A stretch of DNA of 64,000 nucleotides from Glebionis coronaria (GCA_025667525.1 CM046875.1:117542340-117606339), one strand, 5' to 3'; shown: positions 1 through 13,846, counted from the first letter of the stretch. Made by a program: numbers and translations. The notes: generated by a model not told the origin, from the sequence alone.

Positions 1-1811
1 GTGCAGTACTGATGCAAAGGACTAAGGTCATAGCTTACGCATCAAGACAACTAAAAGTGCACGAGAAGAACTACACAACTCATGACCTAGAGTTGGGAGC
101 AGTGGTGTTTGCCTTGAAGATTTGGAGACACTACCTTTATGGTACTAAGTGTGTTGTATTCACTGATCATAAGAGTCTACAACATATTTTGAATCAAAAG
201 GAACTCAACATGAGACAACGACGTTGGCTAGAGTTGCTCAGTGATTACGATTGCGAGATCCGTTATCACCCGGGCAAGGCAAATGTTGTGGCCGACGCTT
301 TGAGTCGAAAGGAGAGAGTTCTTAGGGTGAAGGCTTTAATGATGACCATTGACTTAGACCTTCCATCCTTAATTCTCAAGGCTCAGAAAGAAGCAGTCGA
401 GGAAGAAATTCTCAAGACTGAAGATGTTGGAGGAATGATAAAGAAGTTGGAAGCACGACCGGATGGAACGTTATGCCTTGATAATAGGAGTTGGTTACCA
501 TGCCATGGTGACCTACGATCCTTGATTATGCATGAGTCGCATAAGTCAAAGTACTCCATACATCCGGGATCTGACAAAATGTATCATGATCTGAAGATGT
601 TGTATTGGTGGCCGAACATGAAGGCGGATATTGCTACATACGTTAGCAAGTGTTTGACTTGTGCCAAAGTCAAAGCCGAACATATGAAACCATCAGGATT
701 ATTGGTCCAACCCGAACTGCCAGAATGGAAGTGGGAAAGGATCACTATGGATTTCATTACCAAGCTACCAAAGACCGCAGCCGGATTCGACACGATTTGG
801 GTAATCGTCGACCGACTCACCAAATCGGCTCATTTCCTGCCCATCAAGGAGACTGATGGAATGGATAAGTTAGCAAGGACATACTTGGAGGAAGTAGTCA
901 CGAAGCACGGTGTGCCTGTGTCCATAATCTCCGACCGAGACAGTCGATTTACTTCGCAGTTTTGGAAGTCACTGCAGAAGGCATTGGGAACGCAGTTGGA
1001 TATGAGCACTGCGTACCATCCCCAAACTGACGGTCAAAGTGAACGGACCATTCAAACCTTAGAAGATATGCTGAGAGCTTGTGTGATTGACTTTGGAAAT
1101 AGATGGGATAGACACCTACCTCTGGTGGAGTTCTCATACAACAATAGTTATCACACTAGCATTAAGGCAGCACCGTTCGAAGCCCTGTATGGTAGGAAGT
1201 GTCGTTCACCCGTGTGTTGGGCAGAGGTCGGTGAAGCACAACTCATTGGACCTGAGATCATACACGAGACTACTGAGAAGATCTTTAAGATTAAGAGCCG
1301 TATGCAAGACGCAAGGGATCGACAGAAGAGTTATGCTGATATGAGACGCAAACCCCTCGAGTTTGAGGTTGGTGATAAAGTCATGTTGAAGGTCTCACCT
1401 TGGAAGGGTGTGATTCGCTTTGGAAAGCGTGGGAAGTTAAACCCTCATTACATTGGACCCTTCAAGATTATAGAGAGGATTGGTCCCGTAGCCTATCGTT
1501 TGGAACTACCTCAAGAACTTAGCCGAGTGCATAATGTGTTCCACATTTGCAATCTGAAGAAATGCTTAGCCGACGAGACACTCGTTATCCCTCTGGAGGA
1601 GATTCAACTCGACGACAAACTCAACTTTGTAGAAGAACCAGTAGAAGTTATGGACCGTCAAGTCAAACAACTCAAGCAAAGCCGTATACCTATTGTGAAG
1701 ATCCGTTGGAACGCGCGTAGAGGTCCAGAATACACGTGGGAACGTGAAGATCAGTTCAAGAGCAAGTATCCTCATCTTTTCGCTAACCATCCTACTACAA
1801 CAACGTCTTGA
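1..1811 (+). CDS. Ty3/gypsy Tekay-type chromovirus polyprotein, C-terminal part (RNase H, integrase, chromodomain)
   Basis: The reading frame is open from the window edge, so the N-terminal gag, protease and RT lie outside. It ends with TGA at 1809-1811. Residues are counted from the ATG at 12, which is internal and not a true start. The first ~100 residues are the RNase H domain, with a TDH motif and a VADALSR end. The integrase follows, with an HHCC zinc finger (H..H..CLTC) and a DDE core: D247 in MDF, D308 in SDRD and E344 in QSER, giving the standard 35-residue D-E spacing. The last ~50 residues ([19 protein letters not shown]) are a chromodomain of the Tekay/Del type, which in this family steers integration toward particular chromatin. 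No stop or frameshift is seen here. The product acts in the nucleus and in virus-like particles of the element. Lineage comes from motif recall; the Ty3/gypsy assignment is secure. Confidence 0.93.
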   Translation, partial: AVLMQRTKVIAYASRQLKVHEKNYTTHDLELGAVVFALKIWRHYLYGTKCVVFTDHKSLQHILNQKELNMRQRRWLELLSDYDCEIRYHPGKANVVADALSRKERVLRVKALMMTIDLDLPSLILKAQKEAVEEEILKTEDVGGMIKKLEARPDGTLCLDNRSWLPCHGDLRSLIMHESHKSKYSIHPGSDKMYHDLKMLYWWPNMKADIATYVSKCLTCAKVKAEHMKPSGLLVQPELPEWKWERITMDFITKLPKTAAGFDTIWVIVDRLTKSAHFLPIKETDGMDKLARTYLEEVVTKHGVPVSIISDRDSRFTSQFWKSLQKALGTQLDMSTAYHPQTDGQSERTIQTLEDMLRACVIDFGNRWDRHLPLVEFSYNNSYHTSIKAAPFEALYGRKCRSPVCWAEVGEAQLIGPEIIHETTEKIFKIKSRMQDARDRQKSYADMRRKPLEFEVGDKVMLKVSPWKGVIRFGKRGKLNPHYIGPFKIIERIGPVAYRLELPQELSRVHNVFHICNLKKCLADETLVIPLEEIQLDDKLNFVEEPVEVMDRQVKQLKQSRIPIVKIRWNARRGPEYTWEREDQFKSKYPHLFANHPTTTTS

Positions 1812-2824
1812 TTTCGTGACGAAATCTCTAAAACATGGGAATACTGTGACATCCGTCAAATTTCCATCTTAAATTATTCATGTAGTACGAGTACTTTAAC
1901 TGTTTACCGACGAGTTGTCGACATGATCGTGTTAATTATTTTGCTTTGCGGACAAAGCCCTTTTTAGGGAAAGCATATGTAACATCTCGAGTTTTCGCGA
2001 TTATTAAGTTGAATGCAATACACGAAGTTGGTGGGCGTTTTATGTTTGCCGTACGTTTATTTGACATACTCACTAGATCACGTGAAGTCTCACACAATTG
2101 CCTTGTTTTGGATCGTGTGTCAAACGGTTATAGAGTCGTGTTTATTCAGTTCGCGTCTAAACTTAAACACCGTGAACCCGAGTCGAATTATATAACTGTT
2201 ACAGCATGTACATATTGTTGAGTATAAACTTTCATTCATGTTTATTGCAAAACTTGCCTTACAAGAGTCCCAATTTCAGTCACATTTCCAATTACAAATA
2301 AACCCCATAGTTTATTACCCACTAACCACTACAAGACAGCACACATGCCTAGTTTACCCCATTTGGGTATATCACAAGTTACCATTTTCAGCTTGAAGGT
2401 AACCCTAGACTATGAATACATGATTAAATACAAATCCAAAGTTTACCCAATGTCCAAATACAAAGTTTATCACAGCCCAAATTACAAACACAAATTCTGT
2501 ACAAGTCTCTCAAATACAACTCCTGGGTAGGTGAAGATTAGTGTCCAGCCGACCCACACGTCGCGTCCAAACCTGCAAAACCGAAAGAGTCAAGCCTTCC
2601 ATCTCGTCCGAACCTGCAAACCGAAACTTAGCATCCCATTGTGAGTCTTTTCGTCTCTTCGTTTTCCTATATGAAAGTCTTAGTTGTGCTCGTCTTTTAC
2701 AAACCTGCGAATAATCAAACCAATGTGTTAGACATTGTAGCGGCCTTATTTTTAACTAAAAACTGAAAAGGTTAAACCTTTGTACTAGTACTTGAAACAT
2801 GGCTATAACTTTACTTTTCTGTCA

Positions 2825-3006
2825 ACCAAACCGAGACCCCGACTTAGACCAAACCGAGACCCCGACTTAGACCAAACCGAGACCCTGACTTAGAACAAAC
2901 CGTGACCCAACCAAGAACACAAACAAGACCAAGCCAAGAACCAAACCGAGACCCAAGTCAAACCAAACCGATACTCAATTCAAGGCCAAACCGAGAACCA
3001 AACCAA
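2825..3006 (+). repeat. 23-bp minisatellite inside the LTR
   Basis: Three near-perfect copies of a 23-bp unit beginning ACCAAACCGAGACC start at 2825, 2848 and 2871. They are followed by degenerate CCAAACCGAGA motifs to about 3006. The array is confined to the Tekay LTR. Confidence 0.9.
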
Positions 3007-3109
3007 GCTACTTACTTTCTGCCGAAACTATCAACAATCAATACCATCTAATCCAAATGTCTTAATCACTTTCATTTTCACAGAAACACCCTAAAAACCC
3101 TTAATCATG

Positions 3110-3495
3110 CCGCGGGTATAAAAACCCCCATTTCAAATCGAAACCCTAAAAATTTAAAAACCTTTTAAACATTAAATTAACACTTTTCATCATTCCAAAA
3201 ACACCACATAATCATGAGTAACAGCCGAATGTAAAAACCCCCAATTTTATAAAAACCCTAGATTGATTTTTTATTAATTAAAACACTAATTAAACCTAAT
3301 CTAAACCCGAATCAAATAGTTAATTTAATTGAAAACGAGATATGCAAAAACCCCCAATTGACCGAAACCCTAATTTTTTTATAAACCGATTATATGTTGA
3401 AATTAATTTGATTTTATACAAGAAAACATCAATTAATTGCATTTAAACCCGAGACTGATAAAAACCCCCAAATATTTCAAAACCCTAATTCGTTT
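3110..3495 (+). repeat. Degenerate ~115-bp repeats with AAAAACCCCCA and AAACCCTAA blocks
   Basis: The pair AAAAACCCCCA then AAACCCTA occurs four times, near 3118/3141, 3234/3253, 3345/3365 and 3463/3479, with spacing of roughly 110-118 bp. The second block matches the plant telo-box word, but single copies at this spacing are not a telomeric array. A role as LTR promoter modules is inference. Confidence 0.7.
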
Positions 3496-5240
3496 ATTTT
3501 AAATCCGAGAGCCACATGGTTCTCAACAAGTTTATACAAATTAATCAAACCCACTGATCATTTATAAATCAAAAATCAATTGACTTTTGTTAAAAGAAAT
3601 TAAGGAGAAACAAACTTATCTTTGATTTTGGCTGGTGATTAACGTGACCATAAGGATGAACACATCAGAAACCCAATCGGTTTGATGTGGGGATGAAACC
3701 CCACATCTCACGCGATCTAAACACCTCAGACCACCCATACACGATTGTTATATCCAAACTGATAAGATATTAGCCATGGAAGGGATGGACCGATCTAGAT
3801 TTGAGAGAGAGAAGAGATTGGGGCGGTGGAGTTATTTTCGAGGGAAGAGAGAGAGTGAAACTCTCTGTTTTTGAGAGTTGTGTGTGTAAACACACGTTTA
3901 TTTACTCCTTGTTCCTTGTTTATTCCGCCTATGGGCCGGGCCGGGTCATATGACCCTTGGGCCGGTTTGTGGGTGAAGTTATTGGACCCAATTTTGGGCC
4001 AGGTATATATATTAAGTTAATTAAAGCCCATGAAACGAATTTTATAAATTTAGGGTATAATTTAACCCGTAAAACCCGACCGTTTCATAACCGACTTTTA
4101 TTTGTCGTACTTTTCCGTAAACGTGTGGTTTCGTCAAGCACAACTAGAGTGTCGTGTCTTTTATTAATTTTTCGTATCGTAACTCGATCCTCATAATTAA
4201 ATAGGTCGCGGCTAGCGTAACCGTACTCTCGAGCTATTTTATCTTCATTCTCTTGCTGAATTACGAGGTGAGTTTATAGCCCCATACTTTACTATTTTCA
4301 CTGCTTTTTGGGGTGAGACATTGCTTGATTTTAACGTGTGAACACAAGTGCATCTACTGATTTATATATTAGTCTAAGTCCCACTAAAAACCCAGTTGCT
4401 TTGGCCCGTGAATCGTGAACCGTTAATTACTTTGTGTAAGCGCGAATGTTATGGATAGATCTATCGGGATTGACGTCCCTGTCTGTCTTGTCCAACAAGG
4501 GGACAAGCGGGCACAGTTTCATTTGAGTCAGAGATAGGATGTCGTGGGTTTAGGCATCTAGTTTGGGCTACATTTATATGATTATACTGCCGGTGTTGTT
4601 AACGCTTCGGTGTCACGAGCTTAGACTGTAATAAATACTTTTGGGATGACTTTGTATCTGTTATATTGTCATCACATTTGGGAAAATCTTGTGGTTCATT
4701 AAACATTTCCACTTAACTAAACCTATGAACTCACCAACTTTATGTTGACACTTTAGCAATGTTTTTCTCAGGTATTAAGAAGGAAGATGCTAAATGAGGT
4801 CTCATGCATTGCCGTCATTTCTTTGAAACAACGATCATTTGTACCATTTGAGAAAACTATGTTTTGTAACTGTATTCAGTTTATGCTTCCGCACTTTGTT
4901 AAAAACCATTTATTTTATTAATTACAAGTGATCTATTTTCCGAACGTCTCATTTAGAGGTCGTCCTTTGTGACTATGTGCGTATGATAATCATGACGTCA
5001 CCACTCCCTTGTCGCCATTATACTCTGATATTTTGGGAGTGTGACACAATCTAAGACAGAGATACAACAATCCTGTCTGAGATAGTGGTACATATGTTTG
5101 TAGTACAACAAAAGATAACCTACCTACTAAGGTTAGGTGCTACGATACGGATACAACTGAAATGAAAATACAAGTACAAAAAGACCTAAATCATGCGAGC
5201 TGAGATGCAACTCAATGCTTGTCATGATGTACAAAGAAAT

Positions 5241-6155
5241 CTAGCCTATACTAGTATGGCTGTCTGCAGGTGCGGGTGGTCCAGCTGGTGGTGTGGGTGC
5301 ACGATCATCCTGCATGCGAATCATCGCTCTCCTGGTCTCTCGGGAGAATCTCATGGTCTCAAGTAACTGGTGCTGACGTGCAGTATCAGCACTGCGTAGA
5401 TGATCTGTTTCAGCAATGACTCCCTGATGGCGAAGATCTGCCAGGTCTATGAAAGTCCGAAAAGTCTCCTCCTGCGTGAGGATAGCAGCCTGGGTCTCGT
5501 ACGAGTGACCCTCTAGTGAAGCTAGCCGGTAGCTTAGGTAAGCAACCTCATCCAACAACCAATGTATGGTCCCCTGGGTCATACCCAGAGAACTCTGAGT
5601 GGTGTGTGACTCACTAGCCATGGCCCAGTAGAGAGAACTATATCTCTCCTGAAGTAAGGCGCGACCCTGATGGTCCGTCTGTAGTAGGGCATGAATAAGT
5701 GCGGTATCCTGCGCCTTTCGAGCCACAAGTGCATCGACCTGTGCCTGTAAGGCGCCAAGACTGGGCTGTCCAGCTCTTGATCCTTCTCCTATCTCGAAGG
5801 TCGAGTTAGGAATAGAATCACGCCTCCTCTTGCGAGGTGGCAAGACACTGGTGGGGTAAGGGTGATGTACAGAAGGTGGTGGCAAAGGTGGTAAGTAAGG
5901 CACAACCTGATCCATCTCCCTAGAAGGAGATGTGGGTACTACTAGCAGTGGTGAAGTAGGGGATACAGTAGGTGGTGATGGGGTAGGTAAATCTGAAAGT
6001 ATAATGAATCCGTCTGGCTGGTCACCTTTGGACTCGGTGTTAGATGCGGGTCCGGCAAATACTGATGTCGGAGATAATGGTGTGGTGGTAGGAGTCATGA
6101 GCTCCTCGAAGGTAGTCACAAGAGTAGGTGGCGTCATGATATCTGAAAATAGCAT
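5241..6155 (-). pseudogene. Ty3/gypsy gag-region fragment (Pro-rich, coiled-coil), isolated
   Basis: This open frame of 304 codons has an N-terminal ~100 residues rich in Pro, Ser and Thr, then a basic PPRKRRRDS segment, then EIGEGSRAG and a long heptad-like region with many Gln, Leu and Ala (about residues 130-285). The order PPRKR, E.GEGS, LR..D..RQ.QL resembles the leader of gag proteins in daisy-family Tekay elements as I remember them. No CCHC knuckle, protease or RT follows on the minus strand. The frame stops at 5241 and about 190 bp later the plus-strand LTR begins at 5046, so the rest of this older element was probably lost or split when that LTR element inserted. It is called a pseudogene because it lacks the rest of gag-pol. 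A stand-alone plant gene is possible but less likely. Confidence 0.5.
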
Positions 6156-7179
6156 TTCAAAGTTGAGTAAGTTTTTAGCTTACACAATTGAAAAAGTTTT
6201 AAAATGCACATGCGATGTGGTTTATGTCTTTTAACTACGCTAGTTAAAAGTATGAGTAGATACTTAGGTGATTTATTAACTCGAAGGTTATAAATCAGTG
6301 TGAAGTTAGTTCACATAATATGTATGCTCTATATGCTATATGCCTAACTTATAAGGGCTCCCCAAAAATCAACTTTCTTTTTATTTCAATTATTTTTAAA
6401 AGTTCAGTTATAGTCCAGTTTAAATATTTTTTATACAGTCCACGGGTATGGGGCAAACAATAGGCAATAAATTGTTGTTGTCATCAGTGCGTCTTTTGCA
6501 TATTTAAAATATATATAGTTTTTGTATGTTTTCTCCCCCAGTTATAAAATAGTAAAGATGGGGCCATGAACTTACCTTAGTGGTAGTGATGTGAGAATGA
6601 TGTCACTGAATAAACTGGCACAGTATGATCACGAACTGGAGAAATTACCTAAGTAATTTTAAGTGCCTTAGTAAATGCAAAATAACAATGCAGGATGAAT
6701 GTGTGGATGAAAATGCATGATCACTAATTAATAAGCTATTACGACCGTTTAAGTGTTTACACTTATAGTGAATTGTAAATATATACATTTTTAGTTTCTA
6801 AAAATATATATATATAAATTGTTTAGTAAAATGGGTAATAAATTAAACAAATAGATTTTATATTATTTAATTTATTGTAAGAAAATAAAATACAATTTAC
6901 TTTTCTTAAGGCTTCAAAAATATGGTTAACGAGATTTGTCAATTTATAAGGTTTCGTGAATAAACTTAGTAATTTGTTTAATCAACCAAACGGCTAAGTT
7001 AATTTATCGATAAAATAATTTATTAATATTTTTAATTAATTTAAAGTACACTTGAGTCCTTGTTAGTATAACAATTTACCAAAAATATCCTTTAAGGTTT
7101 CGTTCGTTAAGTATATTGCGTAGTTAGTCCTTGTCCGTTTAATTTATTTACAAAAACACCCCTAGGGCTTACAAAACTT
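6156..7179. other. AT-rich non-coding stretch
   Basis: No coding region, RNA gene or bounded element was recognised. The DNA is AT-rich with short TA runs. It may be untranslated or LTR sequence of the minus-strand gag element, but no PBS or LTR ends could be placed. Confidence 0.5.
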
Positions 7180-7515
7180 TGGGGAAATGACCAAACACCC
7201 CCCCTATGTCTCGGAAATAATTAAGTTAGGGTTAGGGTTTATTTTAAGTTTTCAAAATGACACAATTGGTCTTTATGGTCTCGGAATGTTTAGATATTAG
7301 ACTACGGTTTGTAATAAGTTTCCTAAAGTGACACTTTTTTTCCTTAAGGTCTCGAATTATTTAAAAATAAGGCTAGGGCTTATAAATAGTTTCAATAATG
7401 GCACAATCAGTCCTTGTGGTTTCATTTAACTCTCGGTTTAAAACAAACGCACCCTATACTTTTGGAATTGACACATTCGGTCCTTGAACTTCTATAAAGT
7501 CACGAAATCATATAC
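7180..7515 (+). repeat. Degenerate ~70-bp tandem repeat (TGACACAATYGGTCCTT type)
   Basis: Successive blocks start ATGACC or GTGACAC, reach a GGTCYTT word and a TCTCGG word, and end in an AAGTTT-like word. They lie near 7188, 7258, 7330, 7398 and 7468. This is the common plant LTR theme of alternating short GGTCC and AAATTG words. Copies are diverged, so unit edges are approximate. Confidence 0.6.
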
Positions 7516-7589
7516 ACATGTTCTATTAATTTATAAAACCGACCTTAACTTTCACCAATTGGCAATAATGGCAGGAAAAGTTCCCACAA

Positions 7590-8170
7590 ATAAGGTTTGG
7601 GCTTGACTGGCCTAATAGGGTCTCGGCTTGGGTTAAATGGGCCTAATGGGCTTGTTAAATTAACTAATAATTTACCAAGTGGGCTAGTAACTATATTTTA
7701 CTTGTTGGGCTTATATCTAAATATTACTAGGCTTAAAAATAAGTCATGGGCTTACTTACATTCGGTTTATTTATGGCTTATAAGAGGGCTTATATGACTC
7801 GGCTTATTTAACATTTCTAGGGCTTATATGATCTAGGTTAAATATTTATAAGTCTCGGCTTATACATATTTTTAGGATTTACATGGCTTAGCTTATATAA
7901 GGTTTTAGGTTTCGGCTTATATAAGTTTTTTTTAGGGTTTCAATGACTTAGCTTATATAAGTTTTAGGTCTCGGCTTATATAAGTTTTATAGGCTTATAG
8001 GACTTATGGGCTTATATATGCTAGTTTCGGCTTATATTACATTTATATACTTTTATGACATAGTAATTTACCTAGGGCTTACACTAAGTTCTTCATGCAT
8101 ATTCTTAAAGATCTTATGGTTTTGAAGCAAGGTTACCCATGGACACCATATAAGCCGTGGGCTTATATGT
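7590..8170 (+). repeat. Array of TCGGCTTATATAAG-type motifs
   Basis: The word GGCTTAT occurs more than a dozen times in about 580 bp. Many copies read TCGGCTTATATAAG or GGGCTTATATG, and TTATATAA inside the word is self-complementary. Spacing is irregular (roughly 25-60 bp). No protein is encoded. Confidence 0.75.

Positions 8171-9852
<1,682 letters not shown>

Positions 9853-9901
<49 letters not shown>
9853..9901. repeat. (AT)n microsatellite, ~49 bp
   Basis: Pure AT dinucleotides follow a CT run at the right end of the inverted-repeat element, mirroring the left flank. Confidence 0.97.
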
Positions 9902-9903
<2 letters not shown>

Positions 9904-10262
9904 AAGATTTAAAATAATTCTTAGGTAATTATTATTAATTGTGATCTTGAGTTTGGATTTTTGTGAACCAATATGATGAATGCTTATGATTATAAGTCCA
10001 GGTGACTTAAATGTCCCAAAAGAAGTGATTGTTTACTGTCCCGCATGCTCATATAATGTAGTCATACAAATGTGGCTGTGTCTTTATGATTAAATGTTCA
10101 AAATCATAATGTATTGCTATGTGATTAAATGTTTCCATGTTCTGATGATTAAAATAATGTATGCTCATGTATGATGCATATGATTGCTCAAAAGATTTCA
10201 TGCAAAGGTGGTAATATATATACAGATATCATGAGGTGACGTATACAATGATTACATAGTCA

Positions 10263-11237
10263 AAACCTGAAATTTACAGGTTTTACATTAATGAAGATGG
10301 AATGTTTGTTAGGTTCGCCATTCATGGTCTACCCATTACTTACTCTCTTTAGGAATTCGGTAAGGCGCTTAAAGTTCCATATGTAGGTCAATGCCGGTTC
10401 ACAGATTCATGGAAAATTGACTCCTTAAATGCGTGTATCGACAATCCTCCATATGACATCGAAGTGCCGGACTTAGAACACATATTTGATGTTATCACCA
10501 AAGGTCGTGATCGACCCGTTGTACGTAGTATCCACTCTAAGAAACGTACTTTGAAACGTTATGAGATACTCTTAAGCGATCTTAATGATTGTTTCTCTTG
10601 GGTCGATATCATTAGGGAGAATGTATTTTGTCACGGTGGAAACCGAGATCATATTCCGGCGTGTATGGATCACATGATGTGTTGTATATGCCTTTCTACC
10701 GATTACAATCTTGCATACTTCATCGCTCAACGGATCAATTATGTCCTCTCCAAACCAAAAGTTAACCTTCCCTATGCCATGCTCCTCACTCGCCTTTTTA
10801 AAAGGGTTGATCACGACTATCCCGATCTCGGTCTCTTCAACTATGTGCATGACGACCGCGTGATGTATCCAATTCAAAAGATACATCCACGAAAGATTAG
10901 GAGTGACCGAGGGACGCATAGAGGCGATCGACAAGAAACCGAAAATGAGGACGATTCCTCATCATCAACTGATGGTGATAATGCATGAACTAGTACCAAT
11001 ATCAGTTCTTCGAGTGACTCCACCCCATCATTGAACACTTTCATGCATGGGTTAGACCATATTAATCGTCCTCCTTATTCTTCATCGAGTCAACTTCCTC
11101 AAAATTTCGGTCTTGAGGATGTTTATCGGTCAAACCTTCAAACTCGAGAGGAGTTGTACAATCATCGTACGGAATCAAGGGGTGCCTTCAAGGCTATAGG
11201 GAATATGCTCAAGAAGCTTGGCAAGAAAAAGAAGTGA
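10263..11237 (+). pseudogene. Plant transposon-protein ORF (PF20167-like), broken by two stops
   Basis: One frame runs through this interval with a TAG at 10350-10352 and a TGA at 10986-10988. The segments between are open and clearly continuous: FYINEDGMFVRFAIHG, EFGKALKVPYVGQC, then RENVFCHGGNRDHIPACMDHM, YNLAYFIAQRI and LPYAMLLTRLF, and an acidic-Ser region. The final part ends in a Lys-rich GKKKK tail. The RENVF.GG.RDH.PAC, YNLAYF and LPYGM.LTRLF signatures are those of the uncharacterised 'putative plant transposon protein' family, abundant in daisy-family genomes and usually found inside LTR elements without their own RT. The function is unknown in the family. The longest piece (10464-10988) begins at a GTG inside the frame, so it is not a real start. 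The copy is probably inactive. Confidence 0.7.
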
Positions 11238-11559
11238 TGATTCCTTAAAGTCATTGGTGAAGACTTCATTTGGTTGACATGTTAGTTAACTTTGGTTTAG
11301 TGGTGAACATCTTCATTTCATTAGACTTGTTTTTATTTATATTATATTATGGTTTGTATTAACTAATACTTTGTGTTTAGATTGACTAGTATTTTAATCC
11401 TAATATGCTTCATGTAATCGAACTTTCGATTTACATGACTTTGTGAAATTATGTGTTAGTTAGTTATCTTGATTTTGGTTGGTAAACTATTTTAGCTTGA
11501 TAAACTTTAGGTTAAAATTTGGGCTTGTGAAAAATGTTGGAAGTTCTATTTTCATAGAG

Positions 11560-11640
11560 TTCTGCCAAGTTTCAATAAATACCTGGTGGTTCCTTATTAA
11601 TATTGAACCACAGGTATATTTAAAGAACCGCGGGTTGTAA
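11560..11640. repeat. Imperfect hairpin with TGGTTCC/GGAACCA words
   Basis: CCTGGTGGTTC is followed 12 bp later by GAACCACAGG, which can pair with it around an AT-rich loop; AGAACCGCGGG follows. Related words recur near 12890-13095 and 14975-15055. Confidence 0.55.
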
Positions 11641-11868
11641 CTTCGAACAGAATCTCTGCTTTACACTATTTTCTCTAAATCGTTGTAAACATGGATAAAA
11701 GTTTTGCTAAAAACCAGCTTTTTCCCTATTAAGCCTAGCAATTTTATTGTTCTCCAAAATCATTTTTAACACATTACTAGTTTGGATCATCCCATCTTCT
11801 TCTTAAACCACCCTTGGTTGTTCTTCTTTTTCATCCGCTAAGCCTTCTGAACCTTAACACACACAACA

Positions 11869-12486
11869 ATGGTGTCCACTAGATCCTCAAACTCTTCTAC
11901 TAAAAGAAACCTTAAGATCAAGATTAAGTTACCTAAATAAGGTGTTATATCTTTATCACCCTCACCACCTCTTGCTCCATGCAAGACTAGCTCAACTCAT
12001 GGTACTAACCATTCCCATGGTTCTACCTCTTCTTCATTCCAATCAAGACTGAATGAGTTGTCCTCACCTTTCACTCTAAGTCCTCTATTGTAAGTGAACC
12101 CCCAACCTCTCCAAAGCATTCTCTTTATGAATGACTTTGTTGATCCCTTGTAAACTTCACCTTTCACTCCAGCAAGTTCACTCATCTCACCATTGGACAC
12201 CATGCCCTCTCCTTCTCCTAACACTACACTTTTGGGTGTTCCTCTTTCTAACTTCATGGGTGATCCTTACTTATTTTCTTTTCTTGAAGCTCATGACACT
12301 AATTATCCATGTTGCATTTATAATAACTACATCATCCAAAACCTAAGGATGGAAATGTTTGGACTTCATGCAAGGTTACAAGGTTTCTTGTTAACTTTGT
12401 TCACCAATCCTCCTCCTCCTAGGAGACGAATGATGATATTTTCCAAAACATTTTTTCAAGAAAACAAGCCGAAGAATATTTCTTAA
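11869..12486 (+). pseudogene. Degenerate Ser/Pro-rich ORF, unrecognised
   Basis: An ATG at 11869 opens 23 codons (MVSTRSSNSS...) closed by TAA at 11938-11940. The same frame stays Ser/Pro-rich beyond the stop, and an open stretch in another frame from 12193 to 12486 encodes 97 residues (MPSPSPNTT..., NLRMEMFGLHARLQGF). The layout resembles the ORF at 13277: Ser/Thr/Pro-rich start, a Cys pair, a hydrophobic helix-like end. The two may be diverged copies of one element-borne ORF. No domain was recognised. Confidence 0.35.
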
Positions 12487-12902
12487 TCAAGATTAGATTA
12501 GCTAGCTATTGTAGTAGTTAGTTGTTTTTTCTTTTATTGTACTTTGTTTTCTTCATGAGTTTATCATGAAGATGTTTTAATAGATTAAGCTCTTTTATGT
12601 GTTTCAACCTATGTGTTCTTACACTAATCTACTTCAATTTAAATTAAAATTGAACCTTAATCTATTGTAACCTCTAAAACTTAACTAAAATTGGACCAAA
12701 ATGTTATCTAATATTTTGTCACCCCTTGTAAAGATAGTCTTGTGCGTATGTTGCTCTTTTGACAACTATAGCCTAACTTAGTGCTATTAGAGATAAAAAT
12801 CCAAGCTTTGCTTAATTCTGAAAAAGTCTTGTCTTTTCTCAAAACATTCAAAAATTTGATTTTTGTATCCAGTGTAGGCGGCTCAATAAAAGCCGTGCAG
12901 TT

Positions 12903-13064
<162 letters not shown>

Positions 13065-13276
13065 AACCGTAGGTTCCTTTAGAGAACCACGGACAGTAAG
13101 CCATTTTCTGGCTCGTTTTTGGTCTTTCTTCTTTGACCTCAGTTTTTTTCAAGATTCTTTGTTAGCCTGTTTGGGCAAAACATTCCTTAAAACCTTTTAA
13201 CTTTCTTTCTATTCTTTACGTTGTCTATTTTCTTTAAATCCTCTTGTTTTGGGAGTTCTCCTTCTAATCCCCCACA

Positions 13277-13846
13277 ATGTCTTCTTATTCTAAACTTAAC
13301 CTTGACATATCTTTGTCACAACCTTCTAAACCCAAAGCTTCTTCTTCTAAGCTTTCTAAGAAACCGAAAATCTCGGTTCGGCCCGTTTGGATCAAGAAGA
13401 ATAAAGATCATCATGATTCCTCTTCTTCTAAACCTTGCAAGACATCTTCTTTCTCTCCAATTGAGTATTGGAATGAGACTTTCACAATCAATCTAATTAC
13501 TAGAGAAAGGGAAACTCTTTCGCCACCACCTAAACCTTTCAACACACCTCATCTCAGTGACATCTTTTCTTTCCCTAACCTCACTAGGAATTGTGAAAAC
13601 CTTTCTTATTCACATTCTCCTTCTCCACCGCCACTTTCTTATTTTGATGGTCCTACCCCATCAAACGACTTTGTTTTGCATTGTGGAAATTCGTGTGCAT
13701 GTTGTCGATCTCAACAAATTGAACTTGCTCATGTCTATGACAAGTTGAATTTTCTTGAATTTATTCTCACTCGACCTACTCTTCGAGTATTTGTTCTCGT
13801 GAGAAAATCTCTGGAAGATGCAGCTTCGTCTTTCTTTTTCTATTAA
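13277..13846 (+). CDS. Hypothetical Ser/Pro/Lys-rich protein inside LTR-element remains
   Basis: An intact 189-codon frame starts at an ATG in a plausible plant context (CCCACAATG). Residues 1-60 are basic and Ser-rich (KASSSKLSKKPK). Residues 85-120 are Pro-rich (LSPPPKPF, SPSPPPLSYF). A short Cys cluster CGNSCACC lies near residue 137, and a hydrophobic, basic C-terminus follows. I recognise no family. It lies between the plant transposon-protein pseudogene and the purine tracts and LTR at 14404-16091, so it is most likely an accessory ORF of a non-autonomous LTR element rather than a host gene. Chance openness of a Ser/Pro-rich region is possible, and there is no evidence of expression. 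Confidence 0.35.
   Translation: MSSYSKLNLDISLSQPSKPKASSSKLSKKPKISVRPVWIKKNKDHHDSSSSKPCKTSSFSPIEYWNETFTINLITRERETLSPPPKPFNTPHLSDIFSFPNLTRNCENLSYSHSPSPPPLSYFDGPTPSNDFVLHCGNSCACCRSQQIELAHVYDKLNFLEFILTRPTLRVFVLVRKSLEDAASSFFFY

Larger units (their letters stand above)
1845..5046 (+). mobile_element. 3' LTR of the Tekay-type element
   Basis: It starts with TGTGACATCC 34 bp after the polyprotein stop, behind a purine-rich stretch (AAACATGGGAATAC, 1831-1844) that serves as a weak polypurine tract. It ends near 5046 in GGGAGTGTGACA, which gives TG...CA ends and a TGTGACA-like repeat at both termini. Length is about 3.2 kb. The right boundary could be 5048 because the end reads GACACA. The 5' LTR is outside the window, so the target duplication and the exact end cannot be confirmed. 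It carries the 23-bp minisatellite and the ~115-bp C-rich repeats listed separately. Confidence 0.75.

Noticed and set aside
3141..3490. Interstitial telomeric repeat
   Set aside because: AAACCCTA words are single and ~115 bp apart, not tandem heptamers.
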